This document shows positions 46,612 to 57,734 of a DNA stretch of 64,000 nucleotides, in pieces. The stretch spans positions 53,761,950 to 53,825,949 of the forward strand of contig CM071928.1 in NCBI GenBank assembly GCA_016081115.2, written 5' to 3'. The stretch comes from Rehmannia glutinosa. Its lineage: Eukaryota; Streptophyta; Magnoliopsida; Lamiales; Orobanchaceae. The position numbers and the translations under genes were made by a program. How positions within the stretch are numbered: the stretch's first letter is position 1; each line of letters starts with the position of its first letter. Under the pieces are notes generated by a model. The model was not told the origin of the DNA, ran no database searches, and saw only the letters and a list, made by a program, of their open reading frames with translations.

Positions 46612-47820
46612 ATGGAAGAAAATCTAACTGACATTCCTATGTTCACTGTGGAAGAGTTTGATGACTGAAAAATTCGTATGCAGGCTCATCTGTCAGCTTT
46701 GCATGATGAAATATGGCTAGTGATAGAGGATGGGCCACTGCAAATTCTAAAGGTCAACACTGTTGTGAGAAGAGCACCTCCAGCTGAAGGAGAGGATGCT
46801 GTTGCAGAGCCCAGACCTGCTGGTTGAGAAGCCTCGTTATGAATGGACCAACGAAGATAGAAAGAGATACAATCTTGACAATGTTGCCAAGGATATTCTT
46901 TATAAAACCTTGGACAAAGCTATGTTTAATAAAGTCAAATCATGCAAATCAGCCAAAATAATTTTGGAAAAACTTACTTTGATTTGTGAAGGATCTGATC
47001 AAATCAAAGAAAATAAATTAACTGTTGCAGTCCAAAAATTTGAAAATTTTAAAATGATTTCAAAAGTCTGGATCAGCCGGATGCCAGATTTACATAAGTC
47101 ACCAATGAGCTTTCAGCTCTGGGAAAGTAGTACACAAAGAAAGAGATGTGTATGAAGATCCTAAGGTCTCTCCCAGCTGAGTGGGAAATGAAGGTCATGG
47201 TCCTGAGACATTCCATGGGCCTCTCCAAAACATCAAATCATGAGCTATTCTCAGACCTCAAGGAATATGAGTTTGAGCTGAGAAGAAAAGAGCAAGAAGA
47301 AACAGTTGTGCCCAAGACAACTGCACTCATGGCTAGTGAAGGGAAGAAAGTTGAGCAAAGGAGACAATAGAGCATGAGGAAATTGCTCTAATGGTAAAAA
47401 AGTTCAACAAGTTCTTCAATAAGAACTACAAAAGGAACAAGGGTGAATCCTCAAGAAGACACTCAACACCTTCCAAAGCAAGGGAAGACAGGCCACCCAA
47501 GAGAGCTGAACACCAAAGAACTGAAAATTAGAGGGCTGATAGAGCTGACTTGCAGAGAGCTGAGAACCTTTGTTGAAACTGCAGACAACCAGGACATTTT
47601 GCTATTGACTGTCCTTATCCACCAGTCAACAAATACAGAAATGAAGAGGATAGAAGGGTCTTCAGAGAAAGAAGACAAGAAAAGAAGAAAGCCATGTTGG
47701 CTGCTGAGCTGCTGAAACAGCTAAGTGCAAAGAACCAACAGACTCAGATAGTAGTGAAGCAGACTACTCTAGCGACACTGAGGAAGAGGCTATGATCTTC
47801 CTCATGACCAAAAAATAAGA
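46612..47820 (+). pseudogene. gag: gag of element D
   Basis: ATG at 46612 starts MEENLTDIPMFTVEEFDD, then a stop. Blocks YNLDNVAKDILYKTLDKAMF (46870-46930), MCMKILRSLPAEWEMKVMVL (from 47146) and SNHELFSDLKEYEFELRRKE follow. The zinc knuckle at 47571-47612 keeps all four ligands (C, NC, GH, DC) but the usual Trp codon after the first Cys is now a stop. This is the best-kept knuckle of the three SIRE-type gags here. Confidence 0.83.
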
Positions 47821-50510
47821 CCCAAAAGATCAAGAAGATGAGGTACACTCTAACTCATCTCATTCAAATTCTAGTGATAATGATTGTGACACAAACACTT
47901 CATCACCCACAGATCTTTATGATTTAATTGGCAAAATGATGAAAGATTTTGAGCACATCAAAACCTCACACACATTATTAAATGAGGAAAACAACCAGCT
48001 TAAAAGTCAAAACTCACAGTTAACTAAAGAGCTAAGTACTCTAAGTCACCTAACTGATGAGAATACAAAGTTGAAGGCTGAAATTGTCAAGATCCAAGCA
48101 GAATTAGCTGCTACAGAGGGAAAAAGGATCTTAAAAATGTGATTGCTTCATTTACAAAGGCATCCAAATCATTGGATGAACTAATAGTGACTCGAAAAGA
48201 AAGTGGGGTCAAGACAGGCATAAGATCCAATTCCTTTGTGCATGCCCAAGTTCCTAGAGTGATTATGGAAAAAGGATCCTCAAGTAATGAAGGAATCCAA
48301 AAATCCAAAACACCAAATGTTGCACCAACACCCACACAAAAACACAATTACAACCATACTAGCCTTGGATATAAGGGTAAAGGCAAGAAGTCAGTTGAGT
48401 ATGATGAAAGGACAACTGAAATGAAATTTAGAAAAGTCCATCAGCAGGCTCCAAACAGAAAATACTCTGTGAAATCTAAGTAAAGCTACCAAAAGCCCTA
48501 GAGATTTCAACATATGATGGGAATGGTAGAAACTATCCAAACCAAGCTGATTGGAATAACCAGGTGAGATTTCAGCCAAGACCTATGGGATACAAGCCAA
48601 AATGGCAAAGACCTCAACCTCATCACAGGTCGTTCCCAAGGCAAAAGAGCTACCATCAGCACACATATGCACCCATGCACAAAGCCCAACAAGCATAGAA
48701 ATTCCACTATTACCCCAAGAAAGCAAATGCTCAAACAAACACATAGGCATACAGACAAAAGAGACATCTGTATGATCTTAAAACCCCCAAGAAATTTGCT
48801 AATGTGCTCTATGATTATGGAAATGATAGATGGCAACCTCTTAGAGTCAGATCATCTGGCTATATGTTGGTTGGAACATCTTATAACACTAACCCCTCAG
48901 GACCCAAGCAAGTATGGGTACCTAAAAACTAATTTCCTTGATTGCAGGTTCAGGGAGCAGCTGAGTGCCAAGGAACCTGGTACATAGATAGTGGTTGTTC
49001 TAGACATATGACATAAAATAAAAGAAATCTGTCAAAGTTCAAGGAAATCAAAGGTGCAAAAGTTATGTTTGGAGAAAATGAAGCTCCAGGGAAAATCAAA
49101 GGCACATGATCCATAAAGAAAAATGGATTGGAAATCACAGAAGTTGCATATGTTGAAGGCCTGAACTTCAATCTGCTGAGCATCAGCCAACTCTGCGACA
49201 AAGGCTACAATGTGAGATTCAACATGGGAGTTTGCCAAATTAAAGATGCTAAATCAAATGAAATTGTGCTTCAAGGAACAAGGCAGAATAATATGTATGT
49301 AGTGGATTGGTCAACTGCTACACCAAGCACATGTCTGCTAGCAATGAGTACAGCCGAAACAAGTTGGTTGTGGCACAAGAAGCTGAGTCACCTGAACTTC
49401 AAGACAATCAACAAGCTTGCAAGTAGTCATCTTGTGGAAGGATTGCCTGACTCAGTGTACAAGAAAGAAAGCGTTTGTGATGCATGCCAGATTGGAAAGC
49501 AAATCAAGTCATCTTTTAAGGACAAGCCAAGTCCTTCTTCAACAAGGATATTGCATCTATTGCACATGGACTTATTTGGTCCTGTTGAACCAGCGAGCAT
49601 AAGTGGAAGAAATACGCCTTAGTGGTGGTAGATGATTATTCAAGATATACATGGACTATTTTCATGTGTAGAAAGAAAAAACATTACAGAAATTGCTCAG
49701 CTGATGAGAAGAGTTCAAAATGAGAAGAGTCAAACCAATATTAAGATAAGGTCTGATAGGGGAACTGAGTTTGTCAATGGAATTATAACTCAGTATTGTG
49801 TTGAAAAAATGGTATTGCTCATGAGTTATCATCTGCAAGAACTCCCCGTCAGAATGGAGTAGCTCAAAGGAGGAACAGAACTCTTAAGGAAGTTGCAAGG
49901 ACAATGTTAGTTGAAGCTGGATTGCCTAAAAGATTTTGGGCTGAAGCCATCAATACTGCTTGCTACACTCCCTATGAAATTTGGATAGGGAGAAAGCCAA
50001 ATGTTGGATATTTCAAGATCTTTGGATGTAAATACTTCATCCACAACAATGGCAAGGACAACGTAAAAGCTTTTGATTCTAAAGCTGATGAAGGTATCTT
50101 TTTGGGATACTCGGTGAGAGTAAAGCTTATAGAGTCTTGAACAAAAGGACTATGGTCACGAGAAGAGTCTATCCATATGGTTTTTATGAACCTATTGTGA
50201 ATGGAGAAGACATAGATGAGTTAGCGAGAAGAATAATCAACCAACTATGCGAGAAGAGTCCTATCTTTGAAGCGGATGTAAGAGCACTCAACCCCGATGA
50301 AGATGATATAGTTGAATCTCAATGACATTTTGGTAGGTCCAAATTTGAATGATGATGAAAAAGCTATTCAAGATAACTTAGTCATGAGACTATTTGAATC
50401 CAACAGACTTACTCCAACGGATGTGAGATGGCCGAGAGACCATCCACCGAGCAAATCATTGGAAATGTTGGAGATGGAGTAAGAACCAAATCGAGCTCAA
50501 CATGAAGCCA
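47821..50510 (+). pseudogene. pol: pol of element D, linker, protease and integrase
   Basis: A charged, coiled-coil-like linker (LLNEENNQLKSQNSQLTKEL near 47970, then TLSHLTDENTKLKAEIVKIQ) precedes protease with YIDSGCSRHMT near 48980-49012. The pre-integrase region (NNMYVVDWSTATPSTCLLAM; HKKLSHLNFKTINKLASSHL; SVCDACQIGKQIK) is intact in one frame (49128-49622). The core has HMDLFGPVEP and SDRGTEFVNG. The third catalytic residue is changed: NGVAE reads NGVAQ near 49855. About 15 codons are missing between NTACYT and PYEIW near 49965. Confidence 0.85.
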
Positions 50511-51316
50511 TGTTTACTTGTTTCATTTCCCGGATAGAAGCCAAAGATGTATCTGAAGCATTGGATGATACACATTGGATTCATGGTATGCAGGAAGAGC
50601 TGAATCAGTTTGAAATAAACAAAGTATGGGAATTGGCTCAAAGGCCTACCCACCAAAATGTTATTGGTACTAAGTGGGTATTTAGAAACAAGATGAATGA
50701 GGAATGATCTTTAGTAAGAAACAAAGCAAGACTGGTAGCCAAAAGGTATTGCCAAGAGGAAGGAATATATTTTGATGAAACATTTGCTCCTGTTGCTAAA
50801 TTGGAAGCAATAAGTATGTTTCTTGCTTATGTTGCACACAAGAACTTGACTGTGTATCAAATAGATGTGAAGAGTGCATTTTTGAATGGACTTTTAGAAG
50901 AAGAAATCTATGTTGAACAACCTCCAGGTTTTGAGCAGAAAACTATTGGAGATAAAGTCTACAAGCTCAAGAAAGCATTATATGGATCAAAACAAGCACT
51001 AAGAGCCTGGTATGACACATTGTCACAGTTTCTAATTGACAATAGATTCACCAAAGGCAAAGTTGATAGAACACTCTTCAGAATTCATGATGGGGAGAGT
51101 ATATTGTTTGTTGAAATATATGTGGATGACATCATATTTGGATCCACAAATAAAGAGCTGTGTGACAAATTTTCAAACCTCATGCAAGGTATGTTTGAAA
51201 TGAGCATGATGGGAGAGCTGACTTTCTTCCTAGGTCTTCAACTCAAGCAAATGAAGGATGGAACCTTCATAAGTCAAACCAAATATAACAGAGATTTAAT
51301 GAAGAAATTTGGTATG
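50511..51316 (+). pseudogene. pol: Reverse transcriptase of element D, cut by element F
   Basis: Motifs: EALDDTHWIHGMQEELNQFE, GTKWVFRNKMNEE, stop at 50705, LVAKRYCQEEGIYFDETFAP, IDVKSAFLNGLLEEEIYVEQ, KALYGSKQALRAWYDT and YVDD at 51119-51130. The frame from 50801 is open up to the insertion at 51316 (KKFGM). The next codons resume at 59295. Confidence 0.86.
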
Positions 51317-52743
51317 TGATGTGTGTAAAATATACGTGCATTTTGGGGCTTAAAATGATATATATTTGATGCATTTGCACGCATATTTACTATGTTTTTA
51401 CTTGGTTTCCTTAAAAGGGCATGATACTGCGTATTCTTGTAATTCTTACAAGAAACGGAACTTAAAACGAAGAAATATCAGTTGGAATGTCTGGCTAAGA
51501 TTGATGAATGCAAAGAGAAGATCAAAATGACGAAAGAAATGGACAAAAACACTTCACACGTGTGGAAATGCGTGTTGTGTGGAAATGCAAACGTGTGAAA
51601 CCACACAAGGAACCGTGTGAAGAAGGGCAAATGCCCGTGTGACAAAGGATGGAGTCAGGACACACCACGGTCGGGCCGTGTGGGACTCTGTAACGCATTT
51701 TTGAGTGTTTTCTTCATGTTCTAAGGAATGGGATCTCTCCAATCGCATCTATCCGCCCGGGTGAGATGCGAAAAATACAAGGTCGTGAGAAAACACATCA
51801 AATAACACATGAACGCAAGAATTGAGGATATTATGAGCAAAAGAAGGCTAGGTCGCGAAGAACACCACAAGGCTTTCGCATCTACGGGAGCACAAAAGCT
51901 TCGAGGGCTTGGAAGAAGAATCCATCGACAAGAAGGGATTTTCTTTCTATGTCTAAGATCTCTTGTCGTCGTGCTTAATCGATGTCATAATGTTGATTCG
52001 AATTTGTCTATGAGTTTATAATCAATGTTTGGCATATCTTTCGGATCTTAGGGGCATAATCGAAACTGTGGATTCATGTTAAATATGATTATTTATTTTC
52101 TTAATTAATTAATGCTTTCTATTTTATGAATTCGAGTGCTTATTTATAATTACTTTTATGTCTTTGGGAATAAATTGCATGTCATATTTGTTAGTGCGAA
52201 ATTCGAGAGATGAGTTCTAACAAAGAGTAAATCGTGGATTCATACATAAATTGGTGTGTTGAGTCGAGAGACCTACAACCTGTTTGTGGGGAGTCATTCA
52301 ATTCATAGATCTTTTGGGAGTTAATAATAATTGTATCGAGTTGGGAGACCTACATTTGTTATTAGTCTACTGTTTATGCGCCGCCCGGGAGGGGGAATAG
52401 ACTAACTTAAGAATTGAACCCATATAATTGCATGAATTAGTTTTTAAAACTTTATTTACATTTAATATTGATAAAACATGTTGAGATTATGTGCCTAAGG
52501 TTTCTCCTATAGATGTTGAAAATACTTGTGGGGTCGCAAAATTATTTTCTTTATTTCTTTAATTTTCGATTTTTATTATTTAAAACTTAATTTTCAGTCG
52601 CTTCAATAAAATTGGAATATGATGTTATTATAGCCTAAGTGTTATTAACATTGATCCTTGAGGAATACGACCTTGCTTGCCATTATTCTATAAACCACAC
52701 TGTACACTTGCAGTTGTATGAACCAAAATATTTTTGGCGAACA
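51317..52743 (+). repeat. 5' LTR of element F
   Basis: 1427 bp, from TGATGTGTGTAAAATATACG to TTTTTGGCGAACA. It contains a reduced cluster of CACACGTGTGG-like palindromes at 51555-51685. The rest aligns closely with 57735-59289. Confidence 0.92.
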
Positions 52744-52749
52744 AGTTTT

Positions 52750-52767
52750 TGGCGCCGTTGCCGGGGA
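52750..52767 (+). other. Primer binding site of element F
   Basis: TGGCGCCGTTGCCGGGGA, seven bases after the LTR end, the standard Athila/Tat primer site (usually assigned to tRNA-Asp). Confidence 0.9.
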
Positions 52768-52976
52768 TTGATTAGATTCTACTTAGATATAGTAATAAAT
52801 AGTTCAATCTTAATTGAAGCTAATTTTCTATTTTTTTTAAATTTTTGAAATTATTTTTATTTTTATTTTATTCGGTTCTAACATTATTTTTGTTAAGTGT
52901 AGATAGTGCATGATCACGCGTTCCAGATCAACCCAGCCAATACTCATTGATTTGGAAAAGGAAAAGAGCCAAAGCA

Positions 52977-54290
52977 ATGGCGGATGGGACAAATCCAAAC
53001 GCAGTGGACAACAGAAACAATGAGGAGCGCCCACTAGGGGCCGGCGTCCAGGACCGAATTGTGGAAAGGCCCGCGAGAAGGACAATTAGGGACTACTTCC
53101 AGCCGGAGGTAAGTCAAACTTATGGGGGTGTGGCCCGTCTGCCGATCAATGCAACAATTTTGAACTAAAACTAGCATTGATCCAGATGGTGGCACAAAAC
53201 CAGTTTGGGGGTAGAGCCGTTGAGGATCCAAACGCGCATCTGGCGCACTTTTTAGAAATTTGCGATACTGTTAAAATGAATGGTGTTTCTGAGGATATCA
53301 TTCGATACTGCCTTTTCACATTCTCTCTACGCGATAAGGCTAAGGGATGGTTATGCTCTCTAACACCACCAGCCGCAAATTGGGCAGAACTTAGCCAAAC
53401 GGTTTCTAGCCAAGTACTTTCCCCCAGTAAAACACTGCAACTAAAATCCAAGATCGCCCAGTTTAGGCAATTAGATGCTGAGCCACTATATGAAGCATGG
53501 GATATATTCAGGGAATTGCTAAGGAAGTGCACTCAACACGGATATCCCGACTACCAACAGGTGCTGATCCTTCTATAATGGTTTGAGTGGCAACACAAGA
53601 ACAATTTTAGATGTTGCATCAGATCCGAGGGTGCACTACTAGGGAAATATCGAGGAGGCACTAAACTTGTTAGAGGAGATGGCGAACAAAAGTTACCAAT
53701 GGCCATCCGAGAGGTCACTTGTCCGCCGAGTGGCGAAGTTCGAGATGAGAAGGTCGCCATGTTCACGAACATGTATCCATGATGAATATGAAATCGGACG
53801 CGCGTACAACAAGTGACTCCAAGAGATATTCTTTGTTGTTGAAGAAGAAGCAAATTTTGTGGGGCAACAAAGGAACTTCAACAACAATTATAGAAATAAT
53901 CGATACCCAACCATCCAGGGTTGCGAAACCATGAAAATGTCTCTTATGCTAATAATAAAGATGTTTTGCGGCCACCTCATGGATATAACGTGGGTAATCA
54001 AGGCAGAGTGGAGTCAAGTGAAAAGAAAGCCTCTGTTGAAGAGATGCTATCCTCATTTATCGGAGAGACAAGAGCAAGACTTAACAAAGATGAAGCCAAG
54101 ATAGATAGGATAGAAGAACAGGCCACTCAGCTAAACACGAACGTGAATGCAAGATTGAAATCTCTGGAAACACAAGTAGCCCAGATCGCAACTGTTGTGG
54201 GAGGCCAGCATCAAAAAGGCAAATTCCCAAGCGTCTCGAGTTGAATCCGCGAGAACAATGCAACGCCATTCGCCCGATGGATGGAATTGA
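52977..54290 (+). pseudogene. gag: gag of element F
   Basis: It starts MADGTNPNAVDNRNNEERPL. A one-base shift near 53160 leads into the retrotransposon gag core: NQFGGRAVEDPNAHLAHFLE, RYCLFTFSLRDKAKGWLCSL, then FRQLDAEPLYEAWDIFRELL (53177-53578). Further blocks lie near 53580-53900 in other frames. The C-terminal coiled-coil-like region (EEMLSSFIGETRARLNKDEA; NARLKSLETQVAQIATVVGG) is at 54030-54215 and NPREQCNAI near 54243-54270. The normal junction to protease is absent. Confidence 0.85.
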
Positions 54291-55020
54291 GGGTTCTGAT
54301 TTCAAATGACAAAGTTTAGAAAAAGTGATTAGAAATCGAAGTCCTGGGTCAAGACGTAAAACTTAGCGCTTTATGGGAGGCAACCCAATTTATTTCCTAT
54401 TTCCGTACATTTTTTTTCATCGCCTTCAATTTTAATTTTACTTTTGTTTATTTTCTGTTAACTTAAGTTTTAGTTTTGTTTAGTTTTCTTGAGTTGTTGT
54501 GTAGGAGGCGTCATGGAAAACTCCCGATTATCAAAAAAAAAAGATGGAAATAATCCCACATGGGCGTGTGAGATTACACGACCTGGCCGTGCGAGAGGAC
54601 GAACAGCCCAAAGACCACACAAAGCAGGTCGTGTGACCTCACATGGCCGTGTGACAAAGGCCAAGATTACAGACGTGCAGCAAAGACGCCCCGAGGGCTA
54701 CACGACCGTGTGGCCTTGCGAAATAAAATCGAGCAAATTACCTAACCCCTATTTTAACCCCAAATTCTCACTTTTTCTCCCACTTTCTCCTACACAAACC
54801 CTAACCCATGAAATTTCTCTCCCTAAAACTCTCAAACTACTATACAAATCTCTCCAAATTCACCACAAATCTAAAAACCAAAAATACAAATCCTTCATCC
54901 TCTCAAGAAACCCATCACCAAATACCTTCAATTTTCAATTTCTCCAAGTTCTACACTAAGTTTGGGGTATTCCAAAAACTCCAAAATTTCAGATTTTTCT
55001 CTTCAAAATCTTGAAATTCA
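54291..55020 (+). other. Pol deletion junction and leader of the second ORF in element F
   Basis: The conserved post-pol motif AGCGCTTTATGGGAGGCAAC lies near 54364-54385. It is followed by a T-rich stretch and, at 54560-54725, by imperfect CACACGGCCGTGTG-type palindromes (TGGGCGTGTGAGATTACACG, CCACACAAAGCAGG, CACATGGCCGTGTGAC), like those in the LTRs. Then comes a CT-rich leader (54760-55015). Confidence 0.65.
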
Positions 55021-56192
55021 TGGCTTCTAGAGATGAAAGTGGAACTAGGAGAAATACAAGAAGAATGAGGGAGCCGACTTTGGAGCCCGAACCCGAGCCT
55101 CAACCAATTGTTGACCCCGAGGAGCCCGAAGCTTCCAACGTCATCTTGCCAAATGAAACACACCGGGCAACATGGATGATACTCTACTTTCGTCCATGGA
55201 TTAATACAAGGTATTCCGATGAACTTACTCTTACGAATTTAAATTTATTGGAAGATTTTTGAGCTTTGTGTGGTAGAATTGATTGGCATGAATTTTTAAA
55301 TGGGCATTGGACCACTTATTCCGTTATTACACTTGAATTTTGAGTAGCTTTGAATTGGTGGTGCGAAAAAAGAAACTTGATGGGAGGTAGGGTTCGCTAG
55401 GGAATGAGCAAAGGAACTAACTATTGATGATTTAAATGAAATTTACAAAACCCCGGCTTATGGGGTTGAGGAGCACGAGGAGTTTGATAAGGATAGGTTT
55501 TGGAAAAAGATAACTGGGAAACGAATCTACACGCCAGGTACCTCAAAGGCATCTAGTATTCGAAACCCAGTATTTCGATATGTTCAGCGAGTCTTAGCTA
55601 ACAATTTTTGCGAGGGAGGAGAGTAGAGGGGCGTTGAGGGTAGACAAATTATTTATCATATGGTGTATGGCATCGGGGACTGAAGTGGTGCCAAACGCCG
55701 GGGCTATGATAGCCCAGCAATTCGATGGGATAAGAAAAAGTGAGATGGGTGGAATTTGCATAGGGGGGATGATTACCCCTATATATAGATGAATATTTCA
55801 ACATTAATTTGGAGGGGTATGCGGAGGTTGTGGGGTCTAAATTGATTGATATGAATGTTCTAACTGCTATGAAAATGATAAAATTTGATGGGCATGATTA
55901 CTGGCTCAATCAAGCAGATAGAACAACAGTTAAGCTTCCTAACCCCGAAGCAACATCCATTAGAAATAGGGGTAACTGGTTGCTTAGAGAGGTAGAGGGG
56001 GTTGCTGCTCAAGAAGAGCAGGATGAGTCAATGAGGGAGATGCCGGAATCCTCTCGCCAAGGAGGTAACCGGCCATTTACTATGAGTGAGAGGCTCGAAA
56101 GGGTAGAAGCTGATGTGGGCGAATTGATAGATGACACATATATCGTTGGATGTACCACCACGGTGATGAGTATCACCAGGAGTACTTACTGA
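55021..56192 (+). pseudogene. Second ORF of element F (ATHILA ORF1-like / plant transposon protein)
   Basis: It starts MASRDESGTRRNTRRMREPT followed by a Glu/Pro-rich run, then RPWINTRYSDELTLTNLNLL near 55194-55250. A stop at 55261 and several shifts follow. Later blocks are EEHEEFDKDRFWKKITGKRI near 55470-55530, YHMVYGIG near 55655 and VGSKLIDMNVLTAMKMIKFD near 55827. This resembles the plant ORF placed after pol in Athila elements, known as ATHILA ORF1 or putative plant transposon protein. Its biochemical role is unknown. The position, between pol remnant and 3' LTR, is env-like. Confidence 0.7.
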
Positions 56193-57722
56193 AGATTTCG
56201 ATGCCATCACCAAAGAAAGATCAAGATATGTACAAGATGATGTCTCGTATGGATCGTGGCACATCTCACAAGGGCCACTACCCTCCACCTCCACCACCAC
56301 AGTGATCTATGTAAGTAGTTATTGCTCATTCCTCTTTCTTTTGATAATTTCCTCATATGTTCGGACGAATCATATTTTAAGTTTGGGGGGTTGTCAAGAA
56401 TGCGTAATTTAGTACATTCTTGTATTTTGCATCGCATTTAGGACTGCATGTAGAGCACTTTGCATTAATATTTTCAAAAAAAAATCAATTTTTAGTTTAG
56501 TTTTTTTCGATTTTTGTTTTATTATTTTTAGCACGTTTACCACTTTAGCACGTTTAATTATTTTTGTGTGTGGTTTTTAATTCAGCTTTTATGCCCAGCT
56601 CCCGTATGATTTTACTATGAATATTTTATGGAATGAGATAACATACTTGTGGGAATAATGTGATAAATTGTTAGGAGGAAAGTTATTTATTTGCTTGGCA
56701 TTTATTAAGAAAATTGAGTATTTGAGCATGTTGCGAAAAATAAGCTGTGAGCTTTTGTGCCATAAACTACTTTATATTGTCTTGACTTATTTTTCTTGAG
56801 TGTGTCATTCATGATTGATAGAACTCTAGAACTTGCTCCAGTATCTTCATTGAAGCCATGTGTGTGTGCAATTTTTGAAAATGATCTAAGGCAATCTTTG
56901 TTTAGCCTACTTAGCAAAAAAAATCCCACCTATGAACTCATGATTCCCTAATTAGCCAATTTTGAGCCAAAACTTTTATTTCGAGCCACATTGATCTTTA
57001 AAATTTAAATATATCAAAAGAAAGATGGATGAGTAGTATCGGATAAATGAAAAAAAATATATGAAGCTCGAAAAAGAAAGAAAATCTCGAAAAATTGCAT
57101 AGAGAAAATCGAGCAAAAGAAAAGAAAAATTCTGAAAATTATGAAAAAATGAGAGCTTGAGGCTAAAGAAAAAGAAAAGAAGGCAAAAAGGCCTAAGAAT
57201 GAAAAAAGGAGAAATAAGGGTGGAATTGAGTTGAAAAGGAAAAGCGATATTATGTTGAAATTGGGTTGGTGAATTGCAAGATCGTATGTTTAATTGCTAT
57301 TTGCTCAAGTCAAGTAACTTAATCCAAATGTCCCTACCCTTACCAAAGAGCCTACATTACAACCTAATAAAAGTCCTTTGTGATTCTTAAGTCGTGCACA
57401 CAAAAGTGGTAGAGATGTTAGACGATTTGCAAGCTTATGGTAGTTCTACTCTCACCGAATTGAATTTGAGCGTAAACACTTACCATACACTTTTGAGAGT
57501 AGAGTGATACACTATTTACTTGTGAGTCGCGATGTCAAGTACCCGAGAGAGTATTAATTTTGCCGAGTTTATGAATAATGACTTCTTTATGGTGCATTAC
57601 ATGGTTTTTTTGAGTATGGAGTCAAATGCTATTTAATGTTCATAGTGTTCTTGGGTGTTCGTTCATTTTTACCCCTTATATTATTTTTTCTTAATTTGCT
57701 CGAGGACGAGCAATGCTTTAAG
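56193..57722 (+). other. 3' non-coding region of element F, with purine-rich tract
   Basis: No coding frame. 57040-57255 is a long, nearly pure A/G stretch (GAAAAAGAAAGAAAATCTCG, AAAAGAAAAGAAGGCAAAAA). This region and GACGAGCAATGCTTTAAG before the polypurine tract are typical of Athila 3' regions. Confidence 0.65.
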
Positions 57723-57732
57723 TTTGGGGGAT
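57721..57732 (+). other. Polypurine tract of element F
   Basis: AGTTTGGGGGAT, two bases before the 3' LTR. Confidence 0.75.
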
Positions 57733-57734
57733 TT

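Noticed and set aside
51809..52021. 70-residue open frame in the 5' LTR of element F, repeated at 58272-58505
   Set aside because: It is repeated only because both are LTR copies. The translations do not stay aligned and there is no known LTR-coded protein in this lineage.
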